From: Apostichopus japonicus
Lineage: Eukaryota > Echinodermata > Holothuroidea > Aspidochirotida > Stichopodidae
DNA length: 64,000 bases
Assembly: GCF_037975245.1 (NCBI RefSeq)
Contig: NC_092579.1
Location: 11,950,678-12,014,677 of the forward strand
Direction of reading: 5' to 3'
Shown: one piece after another, positions 24,601 through 64,000 of the stretch
Layout of the letters: every line of letters begins with the position of its first letter
Position numbering within the stretch: the stretch's first letter is position 1
Notes under the pieces: generated by a model
Database searches by the model: none
What the model saw: the letters and a program-made list of their open reading frames with translations, nothing else
What the model was told of the DNA's origin: nothing
Program-made: the position numbers and the translations under genes

Positions 24601-25142
24601 ATCAACATTGTGTGTTGATTACAAATCATTAATGTTGACCAAATTTTTGTTGTATAATATCAGTTTTAGATCAATTAAATATGTTGGGGATTACACAGAA
24701 TGAATGACTGTGAAATAGTATTACCATTTACATCTACAGAACAGAAGTTTATCTCTAAAATATATAATCAATTTCAACAAATACATTATCCATAGATACA
24801 ATAAAATATTAATATTAAAGAAGACTTTTTTCCTTTAGTAAAATCAGTATATTAAAATTTGCTTTTTTCTCATTACAATATCAATCTCCTATGTACACGT
24901 CACTGTTAAATATGTGTCTGATAGATATATCGTCAAAAGTTGTCACTCTTTCCTGTTTTTTTCTTCTTCTATAAATCAGTATTTTACTCTGAGTATAAAC
25001 TGCAACAACATGTAGATACGTTTACTATAATACGTGATGACAGCATGTCCTCTTTACGTGCAGAGATATTGTGCTGATATTTGTACCTACGATGGAGGAA
25101 TACAGACGCTATGAAGAATCTTGGATATAACCACGCCCACTC

Positions 25143-53131
<27,989 letters not shown>

Positions 53132-54829
53132 GATTAAGAAGTCTTTTGAAAATCGATTAATAACCACAAGATAAATTTAAACAAAACGACAAATAACAGT
53201 GCCTGCTCTGGTCAACGTATAAATGGATGGCTGAGTTCAGTAGGTCTATACCGTCTGTACAATAATCATCTCACGGTTTAAACGATATTCGACTGTAGGT
53301 TTGTTAGAGCAAAAAATATTATTGTAATTTGCCTATCAGGTAAAGTTAAGAAGATTCCCGAATTATTTGGTAGATTATAGGCTATAAAAGCAACAACAAT
53401 CCATCGCCCGACTCATTGTTAGTTTTCACTTTTCTATATAGCTTTTGAGTTATAATTGAGTCCATTCCATGTATGAAAGCCTACAGCATATATAGAAGGA
53501 TCATATACGGGCACACGGTGGCAGAAACAATTCGTTGGTTCGCACGGCCGTTGAAACAGTTAACAGGTAGTAAGCATATTGGCAATTTCCGCTAAAATAA
53601 CCCTGGAGTGTTTCCTAGGTTGTATACCAATAGGTTTCAAGAGCTCTGTCGCGGATGTCTGGAGTATTTACCATATATGTCGTCAACGCCGTCTATACGA
53701 TAATAAATCTGTCAGTTCGTATCTTATAATTCCACAACCAACTGGTTAACTAATTTGTTTACACTTCAGGACTTGTGTAGGTGACCAATTCCCGACGTAA
53801 TAACTCCATAATAATACACTGATTAAAAGTATTTTAAACGCGGTAGTGATTTGATAAAATACACCGCGCAGCTTCACTTAGGACTTTGGATAGGTCTAAT
53901 TAGGTTTTTGTTTGCTTTTTAAATAATACTGTGTAAACACTAAATATCCTATCTTCAGGCTTCTGAGAAGAAGCATGGAAACAATTGGCGATGTCACCCC
54001 GTGTTTATTCGTACGCCGGTTGCTATATTTGTCTGTCGGCCTAAATTTTGTATTCGGGGCAGGGATAGTTGCAAGGGGGAGGGGGCCGTCAGGGGGTTGG
54101 GGATGGGCTGTCGGTGTCGTGTTTCGGCTATAATGTTGACATAGGGATAGCTGGAGGATATGGAGTTCAAGCAAATGTTTGCCGGGTGCTTTCATGTAAG
54201 TTCAAAATGTGGAACCTGTGAACTAAAATCTACCAAGCCATTTACGCATTATGGTCTGATGGTACGGTCCCGTAAGACTTACGGACAGCGCTTAATTCTG
54301 TTTGTTCGCACTGTCAAAGAAATGTATACTTTGTGAACCGCCACTACAGTTGCATAACTATATGCTGTGCATCTTGATAAAAAAGACCAGACAATGATCT
54401 AGTGTTCCTTACTTCCTACCACTAAAAGTACTATGCTGAAAAAACCCACTCAATTCCAAATTTACAATATTTTCAGCTTTTCCAAATGGTAGGAACACTA
54501 ATAATGGTCATTGTCTAAAGCTGCAGAAAGTTTGTAATAGATAAAACGTTCCTAGGGGTTTTTTTTTATGTCAGCTGGATTGTGAATGACTGGAATGATT
54601 TGCTGGAGTCGTAGTTAATTGTCATCTCAAAAATTGTCAATAAATTTAAGAATGCTTCAGATACTTATTTTGCTAATTGCAATTTGGATCTGAATTCCTG
54701 TGTAAAGCTTTTGTACATAACCTTTGGTGTAGGTTGTATGTCCCTATTGGGTTACCATCTATTGTCTTCTTTTAACTAACCTAACACAGCTGTTCAGTCA
54801 AGGTTGCAGGGTACACTTATGACGTGTAC

Positions 54830-54985
54830 GTAGTCCCCCTCCCTTCTAATGTCTTCCCCTGTCTCCAAGCAGGGAGTTGTTATAACAACTCCCTGCTCCA
54901 AGTTAGGGGGAGGCACCCTAAAACAGAAGTTCTCAGCGGTAGGAGATTGTATAAGCAGGGAGTTGTTATGGAACAATTCCCTGGT
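54830..54985. repeat. Repeat with a perfect 30-bp palindrome
   Basis: Positions 54868-54897 read the same on both strands: AGCAGGGAGTTGTTA followed by its reverse complement, with no spacer. A second half-copy (agcagggagttgttatgg) lies near 54955. The surroundings look like a short foldback element. Confidence 0.85.
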
Positions 54986-55944
54986 ATAAGCTCAACAGAA
55001 CAGACAGGGTAGAAGTTCAATTGTTTTAAAGCATATAGTTCTGGTTAATTTGTAATTAACGTTTTATATGGTCAATCATAATCCCCGTCCGTTGTTTTCA
55101 CGGTCAGCCGATTCACATGTGAATGTATACGATACTACTATACTCTAGTTTTTTTTTAAATAAATAATAATAATATCATTGTTATCATAATATAAGGTTG
55201 TACCAGGTAATACTACAGTATATGCAACGATTGTGGATGATTTATATTATATTATTATGATACAATATTATTGTATGATACTGAAACCGGTAATACTATA
55301 TATAAATGCAAAAACATTATTGTGGATGTTTTGCATTATTTTATGATACGAATATTATCGTATGATGCTATATGTGAAGCGGGTGTCACGGTGGCTACGA
55401 CGGGGACAACCCCTTTGATTTTATCTTATTGGTTTAGTGGGCGACATGTGTTTAAATTACTGCTCTCCGGACTCAAATGGTTTGTTCTGCTTTGTTTGTG
55501 TGCACAGATCTAAGGTCTGAAAGATAGCCTTCGTAGATAACTCTGGTTCCTTATCAATTTCTATGCTCTGGGATTACAGACATTGAATTCGAAGATAGCT
55601 CCAGCTGGCCAATCTCTAAGACTTTATTCTTGAAGGGTTACCATTAGAAATATAGCAATATGCTAGAAACCCAAAGAAAAACAAGTTGCCAACTGTTAGC
55701 AACTTTCAACCGTAAGTTTACCATCAATTATTTTCAAAGAATTTTCCAACAATGAAATATGCTATTGTCTTACAGGGCTGGATTTACCTCTTTGGGGGGA
55801 CATTTATTTTGTGACCTCCATTCTGACAGTAAGGTAATCCAGACATGCCTTGTGTTGAAATTTTTGTTTAGTTTCATTTGTTTTTTAAATACAGTCATTA
55901 TTAATGCTACCAGTAATGAGGAAGCATGCATAACAATATACCCA

Positions 55945-56890
55945 AAAACGAAAGCGTATAGTGGTTCCGATACATGTTAATAATCATGAACTTGTGCATA
56001 CCAAAATGATGAGGGATTATCTATTGACTAACGCAGCAACATATAAGGTAAGGTACCAGAAATTAGCTATCATGTTGACAAAGTCTATTTAGTGACAAAG
56101 TGTAAAAACAAATACTTGCATAAATATTAATTTGGTCATATTTTTTGATCTCATAAGCATGTATTCATATACTTTGTATTATCCGATTACATGTATAAAG
56201 TTAATGAGACATACTATATCAGAGATATCTGATTACAAATTTTATGTTCACTGATTAATATTTATGATAAATAAACAAAAAACAACATGGTTGATCTTTT
56301 TTATAGTAGTGTAACAAACCAAATATGCTATGTATGAAAAATCCTGGAACATATGGTTCTTGTCTTGTGTTTAAAAGCCATTTTTTTTTAATCTGATGAA
56401 TATTAATGACATAAAGTTGGAGACGTCATAAAAATGTACTTTATTATGTACCAACATCACCATACCAGTATCAGCCAAATCTTACGATAATGTTTTATTA
56501 ATATTCACGAGATGGTAACCAAAAACAATCACTGATCATGGGACATATACCTTACAAGTATGCCATTCATTCAGCTTGTGGTTGTTGAGATATGGTGTTT
56601 ACAAGCTGTTTATGACAAGTTCCCATTAAGCCACATCCAATATATTAATGAGGTAACAAGTGTTTTTTGCAAAGAACATGTACATATTATGTAGTTACAT
56701 CACCATACCATGTATAAACAAAATCATAAAACATAATTATGGTTGGAGAGATATTTTATGGTAAACCCTGTCCACTCATTAATATTCATGAGATGGGACC
56801 AAAAACAATAGGGCACAATTAAACATCATGGGGCATCTACCTACTAATTATGGACATGAACTTGTTGAGATATCATGCATATGTGTGTAT
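55945..56890. repeat. Dispersed repeat, copy B
   Basis: Shares with 36778-37930 the blocks catgaacttgtgcataccaaa, aaggtaccag and ctcattaatattcatgagat, in the same orientation. It lies between the TMC genes whereas copy A is within a TMC intron. Confidence 0.7.
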
Positions 56891-58195
56891 GTGACAGCTA
56901 AATGTAACCACACATGCACACAAACACTTAAACACCAGCTTGGTTGCATTGGTTACTGAGTCATTCACAACATAACCAAAACTAACCGGTGCAAACATTC
57001 CAAGCAGTTGTAAACAAGTTAGAGTTGTGATATAGTTATTTGTGCAAGCAAAAGCTCATTTTGTTAACTGCCTTGTTCATGCTGTGTAAATGAGAGATAT
57101 GATGTGTGCTGTACAACTGTACATCCAACTGTCTACATCGTTGGTTAAGACGAGATGATGAAAGTACAGGTTTAAATTATTTTTATATATAATTATAGAC
57201 ACCAATAATTGTATAATATAGTTCCATCTATTAACAATACTTTCTTGTATAGTGTACCATTCTTTTTTTTTTCCATTGGCACAAAACAGAAGAACACTTA
57301 TTGCCTCACTTTAATTTTTATATACATAAAAGCTTCAAGCATGATATCAATGTAGCAGTAATACTCTCTCTCAATGACTTCAAGAAACCTCAAAAGGCAA
57401 AAAACCTTGAGAACCTCAAAGGAAACTTATTTATTGCCAAATAAAAGCAACAACAAATAAGAGAGATGCAAATTTAAGGCAACGTTGCATCATAACATAC
57501 GGTATCAACAATAATGAAAATTTTTACAGGAAGGCAAACTTGAAATTTAATACACCATATTCACAAAAAAGGTCATTGTCACACCTCATTAACCCAGTTA
57601 GGCTTAAACTTTTAAGGACATAGCCTATAGAAAGCCTTTTACCGTGAACAACAGAACACACTTCCTATAAGCATATAGGATGACCTACTACTTAGGTCAG
57701 AGTTTATAAGATGGAGGTATTGTAAAATGATTCTTCCAAATGTGATGTTTTTCGATTGTACAGGCTTTATGCTACAAAGTGTTTAGCAACATTATTTGAG
57801 TATTAAATATAACCTTACTTACTTCTCCTTGACCAAAAATTCCCTCTCCTAGAGGAGGTTTTCCAGCCAATAATTAGCTTTGTGTGATTTCTTGCCTTGT
57901 TATTAATCCCTTGCAAGGTATTAAATATGTAAATGATATTGAATGTTAAGGCTTACTTTATGAAACAACTTAGTTCTTATTTCAACTGAGAATCTCAATT
58001 TAAAGGGTTAAGTAAAAAGCTGCATTTGCATGAAAAATTGAAAGACACAAATGTCATTACAAGAAATGATCTAATTAATCTGAAAACAAAACCAGCTGCT
58101 CTTCAAATACTTCTAAAGAATAAGTACATTAACATCGCCTAATTCTGGCCATTTTCTGCGATAGATGAAACCTGCAAGGTGAAAACTTGAAACTA

Positions 58196-58500
58196 ACTCA
58201 TAAAATATATTATAAGTTATTGTAAACTATAGTAACTCAAAAAAAATATTGAGTTATTGCAATCTATAGTAACTCATAAAATATATTATAAGTTATTGTA
58301 AACTATATCAACTCATAAAGTATATTATATTATTGTAAACTATAGTAACTCATAAAATATATTATGGGTTATGGTAAACTACAGTAATTCATCAAACATA
58401 TTATGAGTTATTGTAAACTATAGTAACTCACAAACTATATGAGTTATTGTAAACTATAGTAACTCATAAAATATATTATATGTTATCGTAAACTATAGTT
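58196..58500. repeat. AT-rich ~38-bp tandem array
   Basis: About eight units built from aactcataaaatatattat and gttattgtaaactatagt, with unit starts near 58196, 58235, 58272, 58310 and 58347. Each unit is partly self-complementary (ATAAGTTA against TAACTCAT). Confidence 0.85.
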
Positions 58501-60308
58501 TCGTACATAAAAAAAAATCACTACCAGCACAAGATTTAACAAATACAAAGTATAAAATAATTACAAAATAACACTACCATGACAGGATTCCACCATATAT
58601 CATCATGAAATTGTTGTTCAAATACTTGTGTTCACCCACAAAAGTTGTATTTGAATGTAACAAATAAACTACATTTTAAAGTCAGTTGTGACTTTCTAGC
58701 TGGCCAAAATAAAGTTATCATTCACCAGTAGAACAAGATTATCAAAAACAAAATCTACAAAAATGGAAAAGAATTTAAGGCTTCCCAGAAAGCTGCATAA
58801 TAAAATCCTTATATCCTTGCTTGAAAAAATTGGTAACATTATTTGTGTCAAATCAAGATACTTGTTAACATAAACTTTTAATAAGTAGCGAGCGCTCCTT
58901 TTCATTTGTCTTTGTAGTAAGGTAGCAGCGAGCTTTATCTCATCCAACTTGAGTTTGATGACTCGTAACATGGTTTTCTTTGTTTACAATATAATGGAAT
59001 ATGTGATGGCAATTGGACACTATCAAAGGTTTTTGATTAATTAGGGTAAGATGGAGTAATCACATAATCATATTCAATGTCCATAAGCATGGGGCATCCA
59101 ACCCTACCCTTCCCACTCTACCTCTCTCTACCTAGTCTGGGGTAAGAGATTTACCCATCTCTCGCAAAATATGCCAAAGAGAACATGACCAGGAATAAAT
59201 TAACCTGTTTCCCAAATTGCTAGGCAAAAATGGCATCGCAAAATGCTAGGCCAAAATGGGCAAATTACAAGTGTGCAAAGATATATAGCAGTTTGTGTAC
59301 ACAGAACCACAGTGCTGTATAAGAGACAGAGTTAATAGCCAACAAAACTGCTATGCAAAATATTTTACACTAAATAATCCCCTGCAATATTCACATTAGA
59401 TGATACTACAATTGTGATGAGGGGAACGGTAGCAAGGAACCTTTTTAACAAAATTGCTATGAAGACTATAAAAGTGATATCTTAACATGCCAAAATATGT
59501 TTACAACCTTGAAGCTCTACCCTGTATAGTATAAACATGAAAAGTAATCATAATAGAAACAAAAGAAATACTGAAATATAAGTTGTAATTGTTGAAAGAC
59601 ACACAATGAAATGCTGATTTATCAATATATACATATATAAACAGAAGCTCCAATATCACACCGAATGAGAGACTTTTTGCATCAGTACGAAATCGAAGAC
59701 AAAAAATTGGCCATCCTTACCACGCCAGTAGAATTAATTCATACAAGTACTTTTTTTCTTTTTAACTGCATTAATTTGTATCTCAGGAAAAAAAGGTAGT
59801 AATGGTAAGGAAATACCTCATATACAAACCAAGCTATCATTTCCAAAACTTTCAACTGAAGCACCTCTTCAAACTATTAAACAGAAGCACTTTTTTGAAG
59901 TTTTCAGCTAGGATAAAATCACCATGAAATAGTAAAGCTATCGACTTACCTCTAATATTTAATTAAATTAATGAACATGGAATTTTTACAGATGAGCTTG
60001 AAGCAAAGAGCATTTTTCATATTTCATGTAAACTCGTTCTTCCCCATACCGCCAACATTTTCAACCTAGGCTGCTTGAAAGACAGGATTTTAATGGACCT
60101 AGTGTTGGTTTTCAACTCCAGGCCTGATGCTCCTTTTTGGATCCCAAGCCAGGTGTCAATCTTTCCAGTCAATCTCTGGCTCCAGACAATTTTTTCCATT
60201 TATATAAATAATATTTACGTATAATTTCTGTTACACAACCCGTCCTCCATGTGAAAGTAAGCAGCTCGATATTCTTACAGGAATAAATTTTTGTCAGAGC
60301 ATCGTGAG

Positions 60309-60386
60309 CTACTCAGTTCTGGCAGCTTTTGCTTGACGTAGTATCCTTCTCAAATTTTCGTTCAAAATGTGTTTGCTTTTCTTCTC
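60309..60386 (-). CDS. TMC: TMC gene B terminal exon
   Basis: 78 bp after acceptor ttttcag. It encodes a lysine- and arginine-rich tail (EKKSKHILNENLRRILRQ) and ends at TAG 60309-60311. Unlike gene A it lacks the EGKDK motif. Confidence 0.9.
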   Translation of the reverse strand, partial: EKKSKHILNENLRRILRQAKAARTE

Positions 60387-63300
60387 CTGAAAATGATGAA
60401 CAAAAGAAATGAATTAATCAGAAATATTCTATGCACATACCAAAAAGACACCAGGAAAAGGTAACTGCAGGCTGTAGCATGATGCAATGTCCATATGGTT
60501 TGGTAAAATGGTCCTAAATCTCCTACCTGTGCCTCCCTGTATTGTTTTACTATCATCCGTGGATTGTGTTGACACGCCTAAAAATGGTCACTGCAATGTC
60601 AAGTTGGAAACTATGTTCTATTTTTTATTCACCGCGCTAAACAAAACTGGTCGTATTTGTTCTTCTCAATCTCAATAGTAACTTTCAAATTTTGAATGTA
60701 AACACACATCACCACAGCAACAAACTAATTCAGCTTTTCTTTCCCAAACTGTTGTTTAATTCAATCTTTTGCAATCAATATTGTCACTTGAGGCATCTAG
60801 ACGTGTCCCCATAAATTACAGAAACAGATGCATGAACTGGAAGGAAAGAAAAAGGTTTAAAAAGGGTCTTGGATCTAAGAAATAATTGCAGGATAGGAAA
60901 GAGGTTGATACTAATATTTTAATTGTAGAAGGTACAGGGCTGTTAAGCAAATTGCATTTCATAAAATCTCAAAGCTGTCATTAGAGTCTTCACTGTCATA
61001 GGACTGAACCAGGTCCAATATGGCTATTGCCAACCCCTCCTCACACCTGTCTCCCCACCACCCCCCACCCCCTCCACCTCATGGCTGCATCTCTACGTAG
61101 TACCTTGCCACCCGCACCTGTTATGAGAAGATTTATCTTACCAATGTTAAGTGTTTCTTGAGCAACTCGATCAGTTGGCCAGAGGCTGCTGCCTGATTAT
61201 ACTGGTAGATAAGGGCCAATCTAAAAAAGGAAGAAAGAGAAAAAGGAAAATAAATTACAAGAGAAAAAGGAAAATAAATTACAGAAGAAGTGAAATATGG
61301 AATACATTTTGAAAGAAAAAAGGGCAGGACCTGATATTAATTGATTGAATTTAAATCATCTTTCGGGATATAACTGTTTGTGTTATTTTTCAATTTGAAC
61401 TTAAAAGTGCAAGTTTCTAAATTCTAAAACAAGAAAAAACAATTAATAAACAAATATACACCAACAACCAAAATTTACTTAATATGCTCAAGTACTAACT
61501 GGTCATGTTACTAGTACTATGTCTCGAATGAGATCAGCATATTAGACAACAATGATCAAAGAAGAAAATTTCAAAATGGTAAATTAAAAAATTTCCACCA
61601 AAATAATATTTAACAAAAAACACCTGTTATATACAAAACTAATGGTGGGTCATAACAATATATTACGATTGAAACGATTTGAATCTTGCATATTTTCTGA
61701 ACTTGGCCATTTGGTACCATTTTCCTCCTTGTACAAACAAGTTAAACATCTTGAAACTATTGAGACTGGATAAACCCTGTAGTAGTTAAAAAACACTTAC
61801 ATAAAAACAATGGACACAGCAATAACAACGGATGTAGATCCAAGAAGACCATAAACAGTAAGAAGAAAGGTGTTGTTGGAATCCTCGATAGAATCGTAGA
61901 GAATGAACCAAATGCTGGACAAACCTCGAAATGGACCACAGCCCTGGGAAGGTTCAAAGCTGCCAGGAAGCCAAACAACGACAGAAAGCAAAAAAAAAAA
62001 AAAAAAAAATGATATGATATGGCAATTGTGGTAGCACCACTGAAAAATCATTGAAACAAAATAATGTTCATTCTATTTATATAACATATTTACAAGTATA
62101 CTTATATAGATATATATATGTATATCATATAGACAGGTAACAAGCGCCTACAGTGGAATTACGACCTTCCTTACCGGTTTTGAACCTCTGGACATACAAT
62201 CAGCGTCCATAGCCTAGTGGTTAGGGTGGTTATAAAGTGGGAGGCCCGGGTTCGAATCCCAGTGGAGGCTGGAAGTTTTTTCACTGTTCTGGATTTTCCA
62301 AATCATTACGATTTCAATTATATTCATTTGCCTTTGTCGTTTACCTCCATTTCATTAACAAAAGTCCGGTTAATGTATCTCTTTCGAGATCCGGCTTTAG
62401 GAATCACAAATGATTTTGAGTTGGTTGGCATTATGTTTGATCTCTAGAGCAAGGCAAATACGTCACCAAAACAGAACTAGTACTGTTCGATACAGGTGAC
62501 AAGCGCCTACAGTGGAATTACTACAACTATATATGGTTGCACCCATGGATAGTGTCGAAGCTGTACTTATGTTAAAGGTTGGATGTTAGTGCGCACTTCA
62601 ACTGACACAGATAAGATTTAGAAGAATTACTGTGTTCAGATAACAGTTGCACAAGCCAAAGTGTCCTTCATGAACATTTGATTATGGTTTAATATTAATG
62701 CCACATCTGCAGTCCGATGCAACTGAATGCTTGACAGAAATCACTGCCAAATTTGCATCCTTGCACTTACGTCACTAAAGCAAACACCACCGGTACGAGA
62801 CACATGAGAAAGGTAACTATCAATAGGACCACAAAGAAGAAGGTGGATTGCGATGCCCTGGCCTCACGGCCCGAAGGTTGCATGTTGTGCAGCAGGCTGA
62901 ACTTGCGAACGTAGAATAGAATGAAGAACTTCACCGTGGTGATCACCGGAAGGAAGGGGCAGAAAAACGCACCGATCCTGTAAGACAGAAGATAAAACTC
63001 ACATCAATTAGATACTGTAGCGGTTTCCTTGTTAGTTCTTCCCATTTAGGCGTTTACATATATTTATTTCTGTACAGTCAGCGGTTCTTTCTCAACATTC
63101 TACAGCAGATTACAAACAACAAGACCATCCTGGGGAGGGGGTCCCTCCCCTTTAAAAAAATGTTTTTGTTTAAATTTAATTTAATTTAATTTAGTCAAGA
63201 AAAGACCGGCAACTAGATTTCCTGTGGTCATTACATTATGACAATTATCGTTGTCATCATTGTTCTCTTGATGCTTGGAATGCTATACATTACTCTACAG

Positions 63301-63580
63301 ATAATGTAATAATCAGCATAGATTCTATTGAGAGGCAGCATTTTATGAAATCTTCTGAGAAACGAGATTACTCCCCGATAGCATTTTATACATCTTCTCT
63401 AATAATAATATCTATTTTCAGTTTTCAATCTTTAGAAAATAAAACATAAAACATCTATTTGTGAATATATGTACGTACCATGATATAGCTTGAGAATTCA
63501 CTAAATCCAGGACTTGGGATGACAACTCAAATTCAAGATTGCCAAGCCTTTTTGCCCACTTAAATTTCTTCGATAGGAAT
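60309..63580 (-). CDS. TMC: TMC gene B, 3' part (runs past window edge)
   Basis: Five coding exons are visible: 63580-63479, 62977-62771, 61959-61801, 61220-61142 and 60386-60309. They correspond to exons 13-17 of gene A with the same phases and lengths of 102, 207, 159, 79 and 78 bp against 108, 207, 165, 79 and 93 bp. They encode the C-terminal third of a TMC channel: FELSSQVLDLVNSQAIS, WIGAFFCPFLPVITTVK, FEPSQGCGPFRGLSSIW, the last membrane span and a basic cytoplasmic tail ending ARTE then TAG. The preceding exon (the CWET signature) is not found before position 64000, so it lies outside the window. Shared structure and strand indicate a tandem gene duplication; the more divergent tail may reflect different regulation or partners, which is inference. 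Confidence 0.94.
61142..61220 (-). CDS. TMC: TMC gene B exon (like A exon 16)
   Basis: 79 bp encoding LALIYQYNQAAASGQLIELL and KKHLTL. Acceptor ttttag, donor GTAAGA. Confidence 0.93.
61801..61959 (-). CDS. TMC: TMC gene B exon (like A exon 15)
   Basis: 159 bp encoding FEPSQGCGPFRGLSSIWF and the start of the final membrane span (GSTSVVIAVSIVF). Acceptor tggcag, donor GTAAGT. Confidence 0.95.
62133..62521 (+). mobile_element. tRNA-like SINE between 30-bp direct repeats
   Basis: A tRNA-like head occupies about 62207-62275: A box TAGCCTAGTGG and B box GGTTCGAATCC. The 329-bp interval 62163-62491 is flanked by direct repeats 62133-62162 and 62492-62521, which differ at one base. Either the repeats are an unusually long target duplication, or the same SINE 3' domain is present twice. 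Confidence 0.6.
62771..62977 (-). CDS. TMC: TMC gene B exon (like A exon 14)
   Basis: 207 bp encoding WIGAFFCPFLPVITTVKFF and a membrane span ending FLMCLVPVVFALV. Acceptor ttacag, donor GTAAGT. Confidence 0.95.
63479..63580 (-). CDS. TMC: TMC gene B exon (like A exon 13)
   Basis: 102 bp, acceptor ctaaag, donor G|GTACGT. It encodes FKWAKRLGNLEFELSSQVLD and ends with the Trp codon split in phase 2, exactly as in gene A. Confidence 0.92.
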
Positions 63581-64000
63581 CTTTAGGTGGAAAAGAAAAG
63601 GGAAACGTTCACAAAATGATAATGCATGACACACCATTTGTCAAAAAAGTTTCTTGTACTCCGTCGAGACGGATTTAGATACCATGTGTGAAGCTCATCT
63701 GTCAAGTATTTGTCCACTTATTGTGTTTGCAATCAAAAGCACCCGACACATACATGCATGGATACATATGTGCTTACCTAATGCACATATGTACATACAA
63801 ACATGCATACATGCATACATACACCGAAACATACACACACACACACACACACCCACACACACCCTCGCAGGTGTGTTTTACATTCAGACCGAGGACCCCA
63901 TTGTTTTTTCCATTGTTCAAATCCACGTACCCTAACCTTAACAATACCCATAACAGTAGAATTATTTCGAGGACGTGATGATTCTCTAGAAATCACATTC
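63581..64000. other. TMC gene B intron, partial
   Basis: No further exon of gene B is visible up to the window edge. The stretch holds a (CA)n tract near 63833-63860 and, from 63883, the start of a second copy of the CCGAGGAC MITE seen at 8013-8174. Confidence 0.7.

Larger units (their letters stand above)
17744..25142. other. Intergenic region between canopy and TMC gene A
   Basis: No exon of a recognisable family was found on either strand. The region contains the canopy promoter and 5' UTR just right of 17743, an intact hAT-type MITE at 18840-19522, a small tandem repeat at 21570-21676 and, at the right end, the TMC gene A 3' UTR. The open frames here (for example 19462-19839) fall largely inside the MITE or have no recognisable features. 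Confidence 0.6.
53132..60308. other. Intergenic region between the two TMC genes
   Basis: It should contain the TMC gene A promoter just right of 53131 and the gene B 3' UTR left of 60309. No further exon with family motifs was recognised. It holds a palindromic repeat near 54830-54985, dispersed repeat copy B at 55945-56890 and an AT-rich tandem array at 58196-58500. Short open frames here have no recognisable features. Confidence 0.6.

Overview
This is an AT-rich animal nuclear genome window with intron-split genes, consensus GT/AG splice sites and many degraded transposons, tRNA-derived SINEs and minisatellites. There are no bacterial operons. The gene content and the SINE and hAT-MITE style suggest a marine deuterostome such as an echinoderm. 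That placement is inference from gene style and repeat texture, not from any search.

Three protein-coding genes could be assembled exon by exon, all on the minus strand. (1) A canopy-family (CNPY3/CNPY4-type) gene has 6 coding exons between 17743 and 5944. It encodes a 233-residue ER-luminal saposin-like protein with a signal peptide, six cysteines and a C-terminal KDEL. (2) A complete transmembrane channel-like (TMC) gene has 17 coding exons between 53131 and 25143. It encodes 764 residues and carries the family signature CWETSVGQE. (3) The 3' end of a second, tandem TMC paralogue has 5 coding exons between 63580 and 60309 and continues past the right edge of the window. Its exons match the first TMC gene exon for exon in phase and almost in length, so the pair arose by local gene duplication. 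Every exon junction was checked for phase: the coding lengths sum to 702 bp and 2295 bp, both divisible by 3.

Layout: 1-5943 is 3' flank of canopy with repeats. 5944-17743 is canopy, with several MITEs, a SINE and a LINE reverse-transcriptase relic in its introns. 17744-25142 is intergenic and holds one intact hAT-type MITE. 25143-53131 is TMC gene A, with repeat-filled introns. 53132-60308 is intergenic. 60309-64000 is the 3' part of TMC gene B.

The most unusual structures are these. A 13-unit tandem array in a TMC intron has repeat units that look like the A-box half of a tRNA. There are three separate tandem duplications that each copy the end of a coding exon together with its splice-donor region: TMC exon 1, TMC exon 11 and canopy exon 4. 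A 1158-bp element has terminal inverted repeats that are themselves minisatellites. A G-rich minisatellite of about 520 bp lies just upstream of a TMC splice acceptor. Three hAT-like MITEs have perfect 8-bp target duplications. I did not find a wholly new multi-gene system.
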